From positions 1-64,000 of the forward strand of contig CAWFEN010000014.1 of assembly GCA_963814865.1 (NCBI GenBank): a DNA stretch of 64,000 bases, written 5' to 3'. Both the position numbers and the translations under genes were made by a program. Positions 26,864 to 35,520 of this stretch are shown here, one piece after another; the stretch's first letter is position 1; the number at the start of each line of letters is the position of its first letter. This DNA comes from AP-15 sp963814865 (GTDB lineage: Bacteria > Pseudomonadota > Alphaproteobacteria > ATCC43930 > CGMCC-115725). The notes under the pieces were generated by a model. The model searched no databases, was not told where the DNA came from, and saw nothing but the letters and a program-made list of their open reading frames with translations.

Positions 26864-26979
26864 TGCGGCCACGCTGCGGCAGGAAGCATCCGGAAGAGCG
26901 CGTTTGCCGTGCCGAGCAGCCGGCTCTGCCTAAATGCGGATCGCAGCCCGGCGAGGCTAGCCGGCACGCCCTCAATCAT
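26860..26979 (-). CDS. 39-residue ORF bridging two tail genes
   Basis: Start ATG 26979 (MIEGVPASLAGLRSAFRQSR) overlaps the stop of the upstream glycosyltransferase-like gene (at 26972), and its stop overlaps the DUF2163 ATG (ATGA). Ends MLPAAAWPQ. Double translational coupling argues for real translation or for a reinitiation bridge. No homology can be recognised. Confidence 0.45.
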   Translation of the reverse strand: MIEGVPASLAGLRSAFRQSRLLGTANALFRMLPAAAWPQ

Positions 26980-28022
26980 GGCGCTTGGGGTGATGGACCG
27001 GCCCCTGCGGGTGCGATACCGGAAGGTCCGGGGGCAGCGGATGATGGCGCTCTGGCGCCAGGAAGGCCGAGTGGACGAAATTGTCGTCCTCGCGGCGCGA
27101 CCTCAGATACTGATCCCACTCATGTTCGAGCTCGGGCTTGTTGCCGGCGAACTCGAGCACGCCCCAGGTGTTGCGCTTCAGATCGGTGATCGGGTCGAAG
27201 CCGTGACGCAGGAACATCTGCCACCGGCTCCAATATTGGCGGTTGACCTTTGCCCCGTGAAATCGATGCTCGATCGTGCCCGGCACATAGCCGATGCGCC
27301 CGTTGACGGCCTGGACCGCCCGCCGCTGCCAGGCTTCGAGCATGTCGCGATAGGTCCTCGACACGTCCGTGGGAAACGAGCGGCCGACGAGCCCCAACAG
27401 GCCGACGGCCTGGTGATGGTCGGCGGCACCCATGCCGCCATATTCAAACAGGCCGCCGATCAGGTTCAGGGTGTCGCGGCGTGATCGCCCACAGATAGCC
27501 GGGATGCGGATAATCGTGGCGGCCGCCGCCGCCGACCCAGAATTTGTGGAAATCCTGGCCCTCGCCGACGACGATCGGATGGCCGTGGACGTATTGGCGG
27601 CAGAACGAACGCCAATGATCCTGGTGCTGGTCGTCGGGTCCGAGGTCGTAGCAATCGGACCATGGCTGGACGATGCGGTAATGCTGCAGCGCGCCGACGG
27701 TTTCCTCGGCCCAATTCCGTCGGCGCGGAAACACGTCGCTGTCGGACCAGCAGACATATCTCGCCTCCGGGCGCCGCTGAATGCCGATGTTCAGCAGGCA
27801 TTCCTTGGTCCACGCCCAGCTGTCGGCGCGCAATCCGATATGGGTGACGAGGCCCGGCAGCTCGCATTCGAACGGCGTTTCGCCATAGGCGCATTCGATC
27901 ACCGTCACATCGGCGCCGAGCCCGTGCATGTGCCGCGCCCAATCGAGGTAGTGCCGATGGGGAACCCGCCAGCCGAGCGGATTGAACCGCGCGGTGAACA
28001 CGTGGAGACGGCGATCGCTCAT
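26972..28022 (-). pseudogene. Phage-encoded glycosyltransferase-like protein, frameshifted
   Basis: The first frame starts MSDRRLHVFTARFNPLGWRV and contains SWAWTKECLLNIGIQRRPEA, a DSD-like CWSDSDVFPRR and DYPHPGYLWAI, consistent with a nucleotide-sugar-dependent glycosyltransferase. It stops near 27444. The second frame takes over from about 27478 with LIGGLFEYGGMGAADHHQAV and GTIEHRFHGAKVNRQYWSRW to the end at 26972. The break at about 27478-27486 is a single-base change in a GC-rich stretch. Phages carry such enzymes for surface modification or lysogenic conversion; the acceptor is unknown. Confidence 0.7.
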
Positions 28023-28636
28023 GGCCGCACCGAGATGAAGGTCAGTTTTTTCAACTGCCATAGCTGATACATAAAGTTCTCGAAGTCATAGCTGTCGTCG
28101 ACGAAACGGCAGCGGAAGTAATAGGTGAAGTCGGCCGCGATCACGACGCCGCTGCCCGGCGCCGCGGCAAAGGTGACGAGGCCCGTCGCCGGGTCGACCG
28201 AATAGCCGGCCGGGCTCTGCACCAGCCCGTTGAAATAGACGGCGGTGACTACGTTGGGCGCCGGCATCGGCTCTATAAAGCCGATCGCGCCGCCGAACGA
28301 TCGCACCAATTGGAATACATTGGTGCTGCCGTCGCCGATGCCGATCGGCTGGCCGGTCACGTTGTCGTCGGTCGGGTCGTCGTAGAGAAAGGTCGCGAAC
28401 GCCCCATTGCAGGCCATGAAGAAGCCCATCAGGGTGCGCAAGTCGTTGTAGCCCGCCGCCGGCTGGTCGCGCAGCAGGTTGAAGACGGCGGTGAACTGCC
28501 ACAGCGGATAGGGGTAATCGAGCGCGCGCAGCTCGCGCCCGGATACCGCGCGCTGGATGCGGGTCTGGAAGGTCGGCGTCTTGGTGACGCTCCACCCCTG
28601 CCCCGACAGCACCGGCAAGACGCCGATATCGGCCAT
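28019..28636 (-). CDS. DUF2460 distal tail protein (RcGTA gp12-like)
   Basis: About 205 residues. DUF2460 elements: the early LPVLSGQGWSVTKTPTFQTR, ALDYPYPLWQFTAVFNLL, then GFFMACNGAFATFLYDDPTD, and the C-terminal YFRCRFVDDSYDFENFMYQL. Structural role at the tail tip (Dit-like). Start ATG 28636 (MADIGVLPVL) chosen over an earlier one lacking the motif. Its stop overlaps the start of the glycosyltransferase-like gene (ATGA). Confidence 0.88.
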   Translation of the reverse strand: MADIGVLPVLSGQGWSVTKTPTFQTRIQRAVSGRELRALDYPYPLWQFTAVFNLLRDQPAAGYNDLRTLMGFFMACNGAFATFLYDDPTDDNVTGQPIGIGDGSTNVFQLVRSFGGAIGFIEPMPAPNVVTAVYFNGLVQSPAGYSVDPATGLVTFAAAPGSGVVIAADFTYYFRCRFVDDSYDFENFMYQLWQLKKLTFISVRP

Positions 28637-28691
28637 CCCTAGATGCTCCGTCGATAGAGCCGCCAAGCGGAGGATGAGACGAGCATGCCGC

Positions 28692-30326
28692 CTAGCTCTG
28701 ATAGAGGGCAGAGCCGTGGCGCAATGCCGTGTTCAATGCCTGCACCAGGGCGCTGCCGTTGCTGGAGAAGAGCCGTGCCACGCTGCCGGCATCGACGGCA
28801 TTGACCCCGATATTGAATGTATGGCCGCCGCCGCCATTGGCGATCATGCCCTGGAGCCCGGAGCTGATGCCGGCGGGCAACACCATTTCCTGGCTGTGAA
28901 GCTGCGCCAGAACCCCGCCCGACCCGAGCTGCGGTACCGTCCAGCCGCCGGCCGCGCTCGGCACGATGCCGCCATGCTCGAAGCCAAGCAGACCAAACAG
29001 GCCGGTGAACAGGCCGCCGATGCCGCCAAACAGACCGCCGGCGGCGCTCGAGCTGGCGGCGCCGATGCCACCCCACGCATCCTCGGCGCCGCCGCCGAAC
29101 AGGCCGGCGAGCGAGCCGCCGAGCAGACCGCCGCCGCCTGCCGCAAACGGGTTGCCGATCAGCCCGGAGATCCCCTTGCCGAAGAGGCCGCCGAGCAGCG
29201 GATCGAGCGCGCTGCCGAGAAGGCCGCCTGAGCCGCCGCCGCTGCCCGAACCGCCGCCGAGGCCCGGTCCCAGGATCGCGTTGAACAGGCTCTTGAACGC
29301 CGAGTTGAGCGTGTCCGTCAGCAGCGATTTGACGAGATCGTCGAAGGCCTGCTGGATCGTCTTGGTCTGCATGACCACGTCGGTCGCCAGTTTGGCGAAC
29401 TGGTCCTCGATCGGGGTAATCGACTTCGACCAGGCATCCTGCGACGCTTTGGCCGCCTGTTCGTCGAGCGCCGCCTTTTCGGTCAGGTAGTTCTGATAGG
29501 CAACCAGTTCCTGGTTATCGACCTGGTCCTGGGTTTTCGCGTCGCCCTGGGCGGCCGCCAGCTTCTTCTCGTAATATTCCTGATCGAACGCCCATTTTCC
29601 GTCGAGCAGCGCCTGCTGCTGCGCCAGTGCGTCCGTGGCGCTGACGTTGCCGAGTTCGCGCTCGCTGTCGATCTCGGCCTTCTTGCGCTGATAGATCGCG
29701 TCGTCGACCTGCTGCGCCGCGGTCAATTTCGACAGCTCGTCGCGCTCGTTTTCAACCGCGAGCTGCTTTTCGAGGTTGTAGACCTGCGTCTCTACCGCGA
29801 GCCTTGCCTTCGACCCGGCCTGCGTCAGCGCCAGCTTATCTTGCCAGAATTTCAGCTCTTCCGCCTTGCTGTCGCCGAAGAAGCTGTTCTCGGCTTCGAG
29901 CTGCTGTTGCAACTCCGCACGCCATTCGCCAATCCGATCCTGGCCGCCACCCCCCAGAGCACCCGTAGACCCGCCGCTCCCCACGTAGGTGAAGCTCATT
30001 CCCTTGATCGGGGAGGCTTGCTGCGTACCCGTCATGCCGTGGCCCGGACCGCCCCCAGCTGCGGCAGTCGCATTTGGGATGACGTTGCCGCCGAGCGTTC
30101 CCGCGAGGCTCGCGGCATTCGCCTTCAGTGCGCCGAGCGTCGATCCGATCTGCGCCGCTGCATTGCCGATCCGCGACTGCGCCTGTTGGGCGCCGGCGCC
30201 CAGGCTCATGAGCTGCGCGCGCATCGCCTGCGTCGCGGTCTGGACCGAGCTCGCCGCCGCCTCCATCCCTGATTGGAGATCGTCGGTTTGGGCGGTGATG
30301 ACGACGCTGGTTTGAATATCGGCCAC
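28692..30326 (-). CDS. Tail tape-measure protein
   Basis: A 544-residue protein with an N-terminal coiled-coil portion (MADIQTSVVITAQTDDLQSG, then VETQVYNLEKQLAVENERDE) and a Gly-rich hydrophobic middle (FNAILGPGLGGGSGSGGGSG, GLLGGLFGKGISGLIGN). Tape-measure length sets tail length; with roughly 0.15 nm per residue this predicts about 80 nm, a short-tailed siphovirus. It follows the tail assembly chaperone pair, as usual. Confidence 0.85.
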   Translation of the reverse strand: MADIQTSVVITAQTDDLQSGMEAAASSVQTATQAMRAQLMSLGAGAQQAQSRIGNAAAQIGSTLGALKANAASLAGTLGGNVIPNATAAAGGGPGHGMTGTQQASPIKGMSFTYVGSGGSTGALGGGGQDRIGEWRAELQQQLEAENSFFGDSKAEELKFWQDKLALTQAGSKARLAVETQVYNLEKQLAVENERDELSKLTAAQQVDDAIYQRKKAEIDSERELGNVSATDALAQQQALLDGKWAFDQEYYEKKLAAAQGDAKTQDQVDNQELVAYQNYLTEKAALDEQAAKASQDAWSKSITPIEDQFAKLATDVVMQTKTIQQAFDDLVKSLLTDTLNSAFKSLFNAILGPGLGGGSGSGGGSGGLLGSALDPLLGGLFGKGISGLIGNPFAAGGGGLLGGSLAGLFGGGAEDAWGGIGAASSSAAGGLFGGIGGLFTGLFGLLGFEHGGIVPSAAGGWTVPQLGSGGVLAQLHSQEMVLPAGISSGLQGMIANGGGGHTFNIGVNAVDAGSVARLFSSNGSALVQALNTALRHGSALYQS

Positions 30327-30403
30327 GATCGCCTCTCAATAAAAATAATCGCGCCGGGCGCTCCGCCCGACGGCCAGGCGTGCCGCGAACGGCCAAAATC
30401 TGA

Positions 30404-30765
30404 CTACACCGCTTTTTCGCGACGCCTCAATTCGGCGATGTCGAGGACGACGGGGGCGAAGCCGGCGTGAACGTCCCCAATGCCGAAGCCCGGCCCGAGC
30501 TCGGCGAGGAGTGCAGCAGGATCGGCGGGTGGAAACGCCGCGCCATCAGCCCCGAAGGGTCTCGGCCCAGGCGTGCGTTTGGCGGGGCCGAGACAGGCGG
30601 CCACCACGAGGTGGACCGGCGGATGAACAGCCCAATAGCCGCACAATTCCTCGAAGTCGCGGAGGGTCATCTGGTCGATTAGGGCATAGCTGTATCCGCA
30701 GGCGGTGGCGAGGAGACCGTAGATGTCGCCCCATTCGACCTCGCCACCGCCGCCGCTTCCCCCTG
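30404..30765 (-). CDS. Tail assembly chaperone, -1 frame extension (GT-type)
   Basis: An open frame in the -1 frame relative to the upstream chaperone. From about 30765 it reads GEVEWGDIYGLLATACGYSY, then MTLRDFEELCGYWAVHPPVH, and ends RRREKAV. The DIYGLL...LRDFEELC motifs are typical of the T part of gpG/gpGT-type chaperones. The in-frame ATG at 30670 could start a separate protein, but the coding pattern begins upstream of it, which supports frameshift production as in lambda. Confidence 0.7.
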
Positions 30766-31041
30766 CTTCAAACCCGATCCGGTAAGAACGGCGCTGAGCA
30801 CGGCACCGGCGTTACCAAGATCGAGCAGGTTCTCGACCGTCTCCGCTGTGATGTCGGGATAGTTGCGTTCCAATGCCGCGGTAACGATTTCGACAAGGAT
30901 CCCGATCTGCGCTTCGTCCATCTCCGCGCCGATTTCGGTCAATTGGCGTACCTTTGGCATCAGACGGCGGAGCTGGCCGAGGGTCAGCGGCGGCACCGTC
31001 CAATCCTGTCCGCCCATCGCGACCGTGATGCCGGGGATCAT
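30679..31041 (-). CDS. Tail assembly chaperone, short form (G-type)
   Basis: A 120-residue protein (MIPGITVAMGGQDWTVPPLT, then ERNYPDITAETVENLLDLGN). The position right after the tail tube gene and before the tape measure is that of gpG. The last 20 residues (SNGATSTVSSPPPADTAMP) look like read-through low-complexity sequence, expected if most functional product is made by -1 slippage to the overlapping frame. Start overlaps the upstream gene's stop. Confidence 0.75.
   Translation of the reverse strand: MIPGITVAMGGQDWTVPPLTLGQLRRLMPKVRQLTEIGAEMDEAQIGILVEIVTAALERNYPDITAETVENLLDLGNAGAVLSAVLTGSGLKQGEAAAVARSNGATSTVSSPPPADTAMP
30757..30766 (-). promoter_or_regulatory. Candidate -1 frameshift site in tail chaperone
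   Basis: The minus strand reads aag CAG GGG GAA gcg; a run of five G within CAGGGGGAAG lets a tRNA reading GGG slip back one base without mismatch. After the slip the frame becomes GGG GGA AGC and continues into the T-type open frame. It is less canonical than lambda's GGGAAAG and no stimulatory structure was identified. Confidence 0.5.
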
Positions 31042-31793
31042 TCGACGGTGCTCAGATAGCCGATGGTGCCCGAGGCATCGGCGAAAGCCATAAAATCGAG
31101 CTCCTGGATCGTCCAGTCGTCGATCTTGGTCGGCAGCGACAATTTGTTGGCGGTGCAGGCGTTGAGCCGCAATGCCGTGCCGCTGCCGCCGTAGGTCGTG
31201 TAAAACGTCGCCTTGAAGGTCGGTGTCGTGCCCATGATCTGGTTGGTCAGGGTCAGCTTGCTGCCGCTCGTCGCGACATTGTAGGTGTACGAGATCAGCA
31301 GCGCCGCACTCGCATCCGCCGCCGAGAAGGTGTACACCCCGGTCGCGAAATTGACCGAGTATTGCCCGGCCGCGGCGGGTGTGGTCACCCGGTTAAAGCG
31401 CCTGCCGGTCGCGGCATAGGTGACGCCCAGATCGTCATTGTACGTTGCCGCATTGGCGACGGTGACGCTGTACGGCGTCGAGGCCGGCACCGTCTGCGCT
31501 TCGTATTGCGCCACGGCGAATTGTCCGGTCGCCGCGGTCGTCCCGAAAAACAGGTCGGTGTAAAGCAGGCCGAGGATCTGGGCGAACTTCGCCTTGCCGC
31601 TGATCTTGCCCTGGCCGCGGGCGATCGCGACCGGGAATTGGAACTGGCCGTAAAGCTCCTTGTCGGTCCAGTCGAAATCGACCTGGATGTCCTGGAGCAC
31701 GCCGAATTGGCGCGGGCCGATGCCGGAGCCGGTCACGTCGGTGCGTTCGCCCCAGACGGCCCCCGAGCCAAAGCTGAGCTGCATCTCAGACAC
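31038..31793 (-). CDS. Major tail tube protein
   Basis: A 251-residue phage protein, MSEMQLSFGSGAVWGERTDV at the start. It contains GVLQDIQVDFDWTDKELYGQ and KISGKAKFAQILGLLYTDLF, typical of tail tube subunits, and then a beta-rich C-terminal extension from about residue 100 (YAATGRRFNRVTTPAAAGQY). Position between tail completion genes and the chaperone supports the call. Start overlaps the stop of the preceding 72-residue gene. Confidence 0.8.
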   Translation of the reverse strand: MSEMQLSFGSGAVWGERTDVTGSGIGPRQFGVLQDIQVDFDWTDKELYGQFQFPVAIARGQGKISGKAKFAQILGLLYTDLFFGTTAATGQFAVAQYEAQTVPASTPYSVTVANAATYNDDLGVTYAATGRRFNRVTTPAAAGQYSVNFATGVYTFSAADASAALLISYTYNVATSGSKLTLTNQIMGTTPTFKATFYTTYGGSGTALRLNACTANKLSLPTKIDDWTIQELDFMAFADASGTIGYLSTVE

Positions 31794-32004
31794 TCCCTTT
31801 CAAAACTTTGTCCCCTGGGCTGTCCCCTCGGGCCTGAGCCAGGAGCCGCTTCAGGGTTTCCTTGGCGGCGTGCGCGACGTTCCAGGCCTGGGTGTCGCGC
31901 GCGACGGCCGAGCCCGGAAAATGGTCCTCCCACCAGCGCTCGAGCAGCGCGTCGAGAGCTTCCGGCTTGGACGGGCTGTCACCGGCCGGATTGTTGTCCT
32001 CCAT
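31786..32004 (-). CDS. 72-residue phage protein of unknown function
   Basis: Starts MEDNNPAGDSPSKPEALDAL and contains WWEDHFPGSAVARDTQAWNV, AKETLKRLLAQARGD. It lies between the tail terminator and tail tube genes and overlaps the latter by 8 bases. Acidic N-terminus and helical C-terminal half; no family recognised. Confidence 0.65.
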   Translation of the reverse strand: MEDNNPAGDSPSKPEALDALLERWWEDHFPGSAVARDTQAWNVAHAAKETLKRLLAQARGDSPGDKVLKGSV

Positions 32005-32021
32005 CGCTCGTCTCCACACTT

Positions 32022-32456
32022 TCAGACACAGAGAATTTCGACTGGGACGATCGCGATCGCCTGGTCGCCGAGCACGCCCTCGTCGGTCTCGATCTTGCCG
32101 GCGATGTAGGCGTGCTGCACCATCTCGGGCAGTCCGAGGTTCTGGATCCCGGTCGCCGGCAGCGGCGCCAATGCCGTTTCGAGCGCATCGAGCAGCGGGT
32201 TCAGGATTGTCGCCGGTGCCAGGTATGGATCGCTCGAATGAACGTAGATGTAGAAATCTGCGTAGAGCGTCCAGACGATCGGCGCCCCCAGCACCTTGAC
32301 CGTGGCACGGCCGCCCTTTTCGCTCATGAACAGCGCCGGCTGCTCGGTCGGAGCCGCATCGGCCCAATGCCGCAGCCGGCGGTTCGCGCTGGCGAAGCTC
32401 GCCGCGCCGGAGCCGAGCGTCCACAGCGCGGCATAGATCGCTTCGCGGATGATCAT
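32022..32456 (-). CDS. Tail completion/terminator protein
   Basis: A 144-residue protein (MIIREAIYAALWTLGSGAAS), with DFYIYVHSSDPYLAPATILN and LPEMVQHAYIAGKIETDEG, a pattern seen in tail terminator/neck proteins (gp17-like). Located after the HK97 gp10-like gene and before the tail tube, as expected. Its start overlaps the previous gene stop. Confidence 0.7.
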   Translation of the reverse strand: MIIREAIYAALWTLGSGAASFASANRRLRHWADAAPTEQPALFMSEKGGRATVKVLGAPIVWTLYADFYIYVHSSDPYLAPATILNPLLDALETALAPLPATGIQNLGLPEMVQHAYIAGKIETDEGVLGDQAIAIVPVEILCV

Positions 32457-32935
32457 CGCGTCACCGCCACCCGCAGGGCTTCTTCAACCTCGGTGCCGAT
32501 GTCGGGGGTCATGTCCTCGAGCGCCGAGCGCAGGAACGAGTGCTCGGGAAGATCCATCCGCCGGCTGTGCGCCCGCACGCTGATGGTCTTTTCGGCGATT
32601 TCGCGGCCGAAGGCCTCCCGGATGCGCCGCAGGCTTGCCCGGACATTGACGGTGCCGTCGAAGCCGTATTCCTGAGCATGGGCATAATCGAGGTCGGTGA
32701 ACACGGTTGCCGTGAACGTCGCCGCGCTCTGCTCGACCTGGAGATCGATGCTCGATTTCAATGATCCGCTGCGGACCCTGAGCAGCTGGCCGCTGAGCTT
32801 GTTCTGCTGGACATTGCGCTGGAGATCGACGCCGAGCCTGGCGACAGCACGGGCGAGACCTGAATTGGCCATGTCCGGCATCGCCCGCAGCCGCGCCAGC
32901 GCCTGGTCGGCGCCGATGAGTTGGGACGCGATCAC
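32453..32935 (-). CDS. HK97 gp10-like neck protein
   Basis: A 160-residue protein from GTG 32935 (GTGA overlap with the previous gene). Elements: GADQALARLRAMPDMANSGL, RVRSGSLKSSIDLQVEQSAA, DLDYAHAQEYGFDG and PEHSFLRSALEDM, which match HK97 gp10-type head-tail joining proteins. Acts at the neck between connector and tail. Confidence 0.82.
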   Translation of the reverse strand: MIASQLIGADQALARLRAMPDMANSGLARAVARLGVDLQRNVQQNKLSGQLLRVRSGSLKSSIDLQVEQSAATFTATVFTDLDYAHAQEYGFDGTVNVRASLRRIREAFGREIAEKTISVRAHSRRMDLPEHSFLRSALEDMTPDIGTEVEEALRVAVTR

Positions 32936-33564
32936 AGCGCGCCGATCAGGGTCGCCGGGTCGGTCGCGGTCGGCGCCAGCATCGGCGCATAGAAGGTGAC
33001 CGGCGCTACCGCGCGGTATTGCTGCAGCATCGTCGTGATCGCGGCGCTCATGTCTTTCTGCGAGTAGGTCACGGTCTCTCCGCCGCCGATGGCCCTCGAT
33101 ACCTCGCCGATGCGCGTCCGGTCGCGGTAACGCAGCGCGACGAGCTCGATGCAGGCCTGGGCAATTTCGGGAGGCGTCGTCGTGTAGCCGGCTGTGTAGA
33201 CGACAACGACGTTCTGCACCCGGCGGGTGAACCCGTAGCCGCGGACGGCAAGTTGCGTCGGGCTGAAAATGTAGCCGGCGGTCCAGCTCGACGAGCATGG
33301 CGGGACGGCGATGCCGTCGATCGTCAGCGACAGCACCGCCGCGACCGGGAAGCTGGCGAATTGCAGCCGGTGGCCGCCGGTGCCGTCCCGCACCTCGATA
33401 TAGTCGGCTTGAGCGATCCGCCGATTGAGCCAGGTCTGGATGTATTGGCTCGCCGCAGTGATGAGGCGCGTCAGCATCGCATCGTCCGTCGACGGAAAAG
33501 CGCTCTGCCCGGTCTGCAGCCACGCCTTGACGTCGGCGAGGGTCGTCAGGTCGCCGTAGGCCAC
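32932..33564 (-). CDS. Head-tail connector protein (gp6-like)
   Basis: A 210-residue protein from GTG 33564, beginning with AYGDLTTLADVKAWLQTGQ and containing LITAASQYIQTWLNRRIAQA, VQNVVVVYTAGYTTTPPEIA and CIELVALRYRDRTRIGEVSR. This is the common helical head-tail connector (gp6/gp15-like, Phage_connect type). The frame upstream of the GTG overlaps another gene and is not used. Confidence 0.82.
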   Translation of the reverse strand: MAYGDLTTLADVKAWLQTGQSAFPSTDDAMLTRLITAASQYIQTWLNRRIAQADYIEVRDGTGGHRLQFASFPVAAVLSLTIDGIAVPPCSSSWTAGYIFSPTQLAVRGYGFTRRVQNVVVVYTAGYTTTPPEIAQACIELVALRYRDRTRIGEVSRAIGGGETVTYSQKDMSAAITTMLQQYRAVAPVTFYAPMLAPTATDPATLIGAL

Positions 33565-33568
33565 CGGA

Positions 33569-33979
33569 TCATTCCTTCGCGGCTCGGGCGCCGGACCGCC
33601 GGCTGGGCGGCTTTGGCGCCGTTGCCGCAGTCGGCGAGGCTGGTGCAAATCCGTGCGCCAGCAATTCGGCCACCGCTGCGGCCGGGACGACCACGTCGCC
33701 GTTCTCGTCCCCCGGATATGCGCATCCGCCGTAGCTGCACCCGCCGGCGTCGTCGTGGTGCAGCCTGACCATGCCTGTCGAGCCGCCGCCCCGGGGCGAG
33801 CTTTCAAGGGTCGGTCCGGCGGTCGTTTTGGCTACGATGAACCCTCCTTTGCCGGTGAGAAACGGGACGGCCTCGGGCGGCACCCGCACGAGACCCTCTT
33901 CGTCGACGCAGTAGCGCGTGGTGCCGTGATTGGCCTCGTCCTGGCCGAACACGGCGCGCAGCGCTATCAGCTCGGGCAT
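33569..33979 (-). CDS. Phage protein with duplicated short motif
   Basis: A 136-residue protein. Two similar segments are visible: VRVPPEAVPFLTGKGGFIVA and DVVVPAAAVAELLAHGFAPA, which look like an internal duplication. A cysteine-rich link (GGCSYGGCAYPG) joins them. It follows the capsid gene by 16 bases, where capsid-stabilising or head-closure proteins are common, but no family is recognised. Confidence 0.6.
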   Translation of the reverse strand: MPELIALRAVFGQDEANHGTTRYCVDEEGLVRVPPEAVPFLTGKGGFIVAKTTAGPTLESSPRGGGSTGMVRLHHDDAGGCSYGGCAYPGDENGDVVVPAAAVAELLAHGFAPASPTAATAPKPPSRRSGARAAKE

Positions 33980-33995
33980 CGCAGCCTCCTTGGGA

Positions 33996-35495
33996 TCAGC
34001 CGTTGGCGATGTTGGTGATCACACCCATCGCGAACGGCGCATAAACGGCCAGAACCTCTTCGGCGTAGACGCCGACTTGCCGCTGGCGGGTCACGATCGG
34101 CCAGTCGATCTGGTAATAGTCCTGCCGGGTCTTGACCTCGGCGACGTTCGGCACCTCGTTCGACTGGTATTGGATCGGCAGGTTCTCGGCCCAGCCGAGG
34201 ATCGTGCCGGGCGGCACCCGCGGATGGATCCGGATCGGAATGCGCAGGCCGCCGTAGATGGCGAAGGGGTTATAGTAGAACTGCACCACTCCGGACGCGG
34301 TGAGCTGATACTCGCCCTCGCTGCCGTCGGCGGGCGTGTCGTAGCGCAGCAGCGGCCCGGAGCTGTTCGACAGCACCTTGGTGGTGATGTTTTTCAGCTC
34401 CTGGGAATTGACGTAAAGCACGGTCGGCGACAGCTCGAAGTCGTTCCACATGGTCTGGAACATCGTGTCGATCTCGACGACCGAGCCGCGCCCCGAGCTG
34501 GTCAGCGTCGTGCCGGTACCGGCCGTGCCGGTCGGCAGGATATTGACATAGGCATTCGACCCGGCCTTGAGGGCGGTCGTCAGCAACCCGTCATACGCGT
34601 AGCTCGGATTGGCCGAATTATCGGCAGTGACGGCCGTCTGCGGCTGGTTGCCGGTGCTGAGCGGGGCTGAAACCGCAAGGCTGTTGAGGGTCGTGATCGC
34701 CTGCAGAGTCTCGGCCCCGGTCGAGGTCGAGATGTACCAGGCATAAGCGACGGCACCTTGGATCGCAGTGACGCTGCAAAACAGGGTCTGGCCGCTGGTT
34801 ATCGGCTGGCTTGCCTCGGCGCTGATGTTCGATGAGCCGCCCGACAACATGAAAGTCTTGTTGTCGACGCCGGTGACCGTCTTGGTGGTGGCGACACCGC
34901 CCGAAACACTGGAATTCTGGTAGCCTTCGAGGGTCAGCCCCACGACCTTGACGAAATAGGTCCCGGCAGGGAGCGTGCCGCCGGTGCCCGAAGCCGACAA
35001 GGTCGGGGCGGCCGGCGTGCCGAGCTGCAACGAGGCATTGCCGGCGAGGATCGCCATCTCCTCCTTCAGCATCATTTTTTGCAGCAGGCGAAAGGTCATC
35101 CGCGCCTGGATGTCTTCGAACTGCCGGCCGGCGGAGATCGCTTCGAAAGTCGCTGCGTCTTCCTCGCCGATGGTCACGAAAGTGGCCGATTTGCTGGAAG
35201 TCGAATAGGACATCTGGCCCGAGCGCTGGCCTTCCGGGACCCACCCCATGGCGTCGAAGCCGGAGCCGATGATGGCGTTCACCTGGCGCCAGTTGGTCGC
35301 CGTGCCGGTGCCGCCGCCGACCCGCGGCATGACGTTGCGGATCGGGGTCACGAAAGGATAGAGGTTCTTGGCCGGCGCCTGCAAATCGTAGGCGACGAGA
35401 CCGGTCGCGGTCGAGATCGACTTGGCGAGCAGATCGTCCGGCTCGGCCAGAGCCCTCTTGAAGAGCTCCAGCGAGTCCTGGGTCATCGGATTCAT
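33996..35495 (-). CDS. HK97-type major capsid protein with inserted domain
   Basis: A 499-residue major capsid protein starting MNPMTQDSLELFKRALAEPD, preceded by GGGAGGAT. Typical elements: KNLYPFVTPIRNVMPRVGGG, GSGFDAMGWVPEGQRSGQMS, FRLLQKMMLKEEMAILAGNA, and later VEIDTMFQTMWNDFELSPTV, YNPFAIYGGLRIPIRIHPRV. Between about residues 155 and 275 lies a Ser/Thr/Gly-rich beta-domain (PAAPTLSASGTGGTLPAGTY, SVTAIQGAVAYAWYISTSTG) resembling fibronectin-III or Ig-like inserts, which makes the protein longer than the usual 300-400 residues. No separate delta domain is needed because the protease fusion precedes. Confidence 0.88.
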   Translation of the reverse strand: MNPMTQDSLELFKRALAEPDDLLAKSISTATGLVAYDLQAPAKNLYPFVTPIRNVMPRVGGGTGTATNWRQVNAIIGSGFDAMGWVPEGQRSGQMSYSTSSKSATFVTIGEEDAATFEAISAGRQFEDIQARMTFRLLQKMMLKEEMAILAGNASLQLGTPAAPTLSASGTGGTLPAGTYFVKVVGLTLEGYQNSSVSGGVATTKTVTGVDNKTFMLSGGSSNISAEASQPITSGQTLFCSVTAIQGAVAYAWYISTSTGAETLQAITTLNSLAVSAPLSTGNQPQTAVTADNSANPSYAYDGLLTTALKAGSNAYVNILPTGTAGTGTTLTSSGRGSVVEIDTMFQTMWNDFELSPTVLYVNSQELKNITTKVLSNSSGPLLRYDTPADGSEGEYQLTASGVVQFYYNPFAIYGGLRIPIRIHPRVPPGTILGWAENLPIQYQSNEVPNVAEVKTRQDYYQIDWPIVTRQRQVGVYAEEVLAVYAPFAMGVITNIANG

Positions 35496-35520
35496 GCAAC
35501 AATCCTCCCGATAGGGGGGC

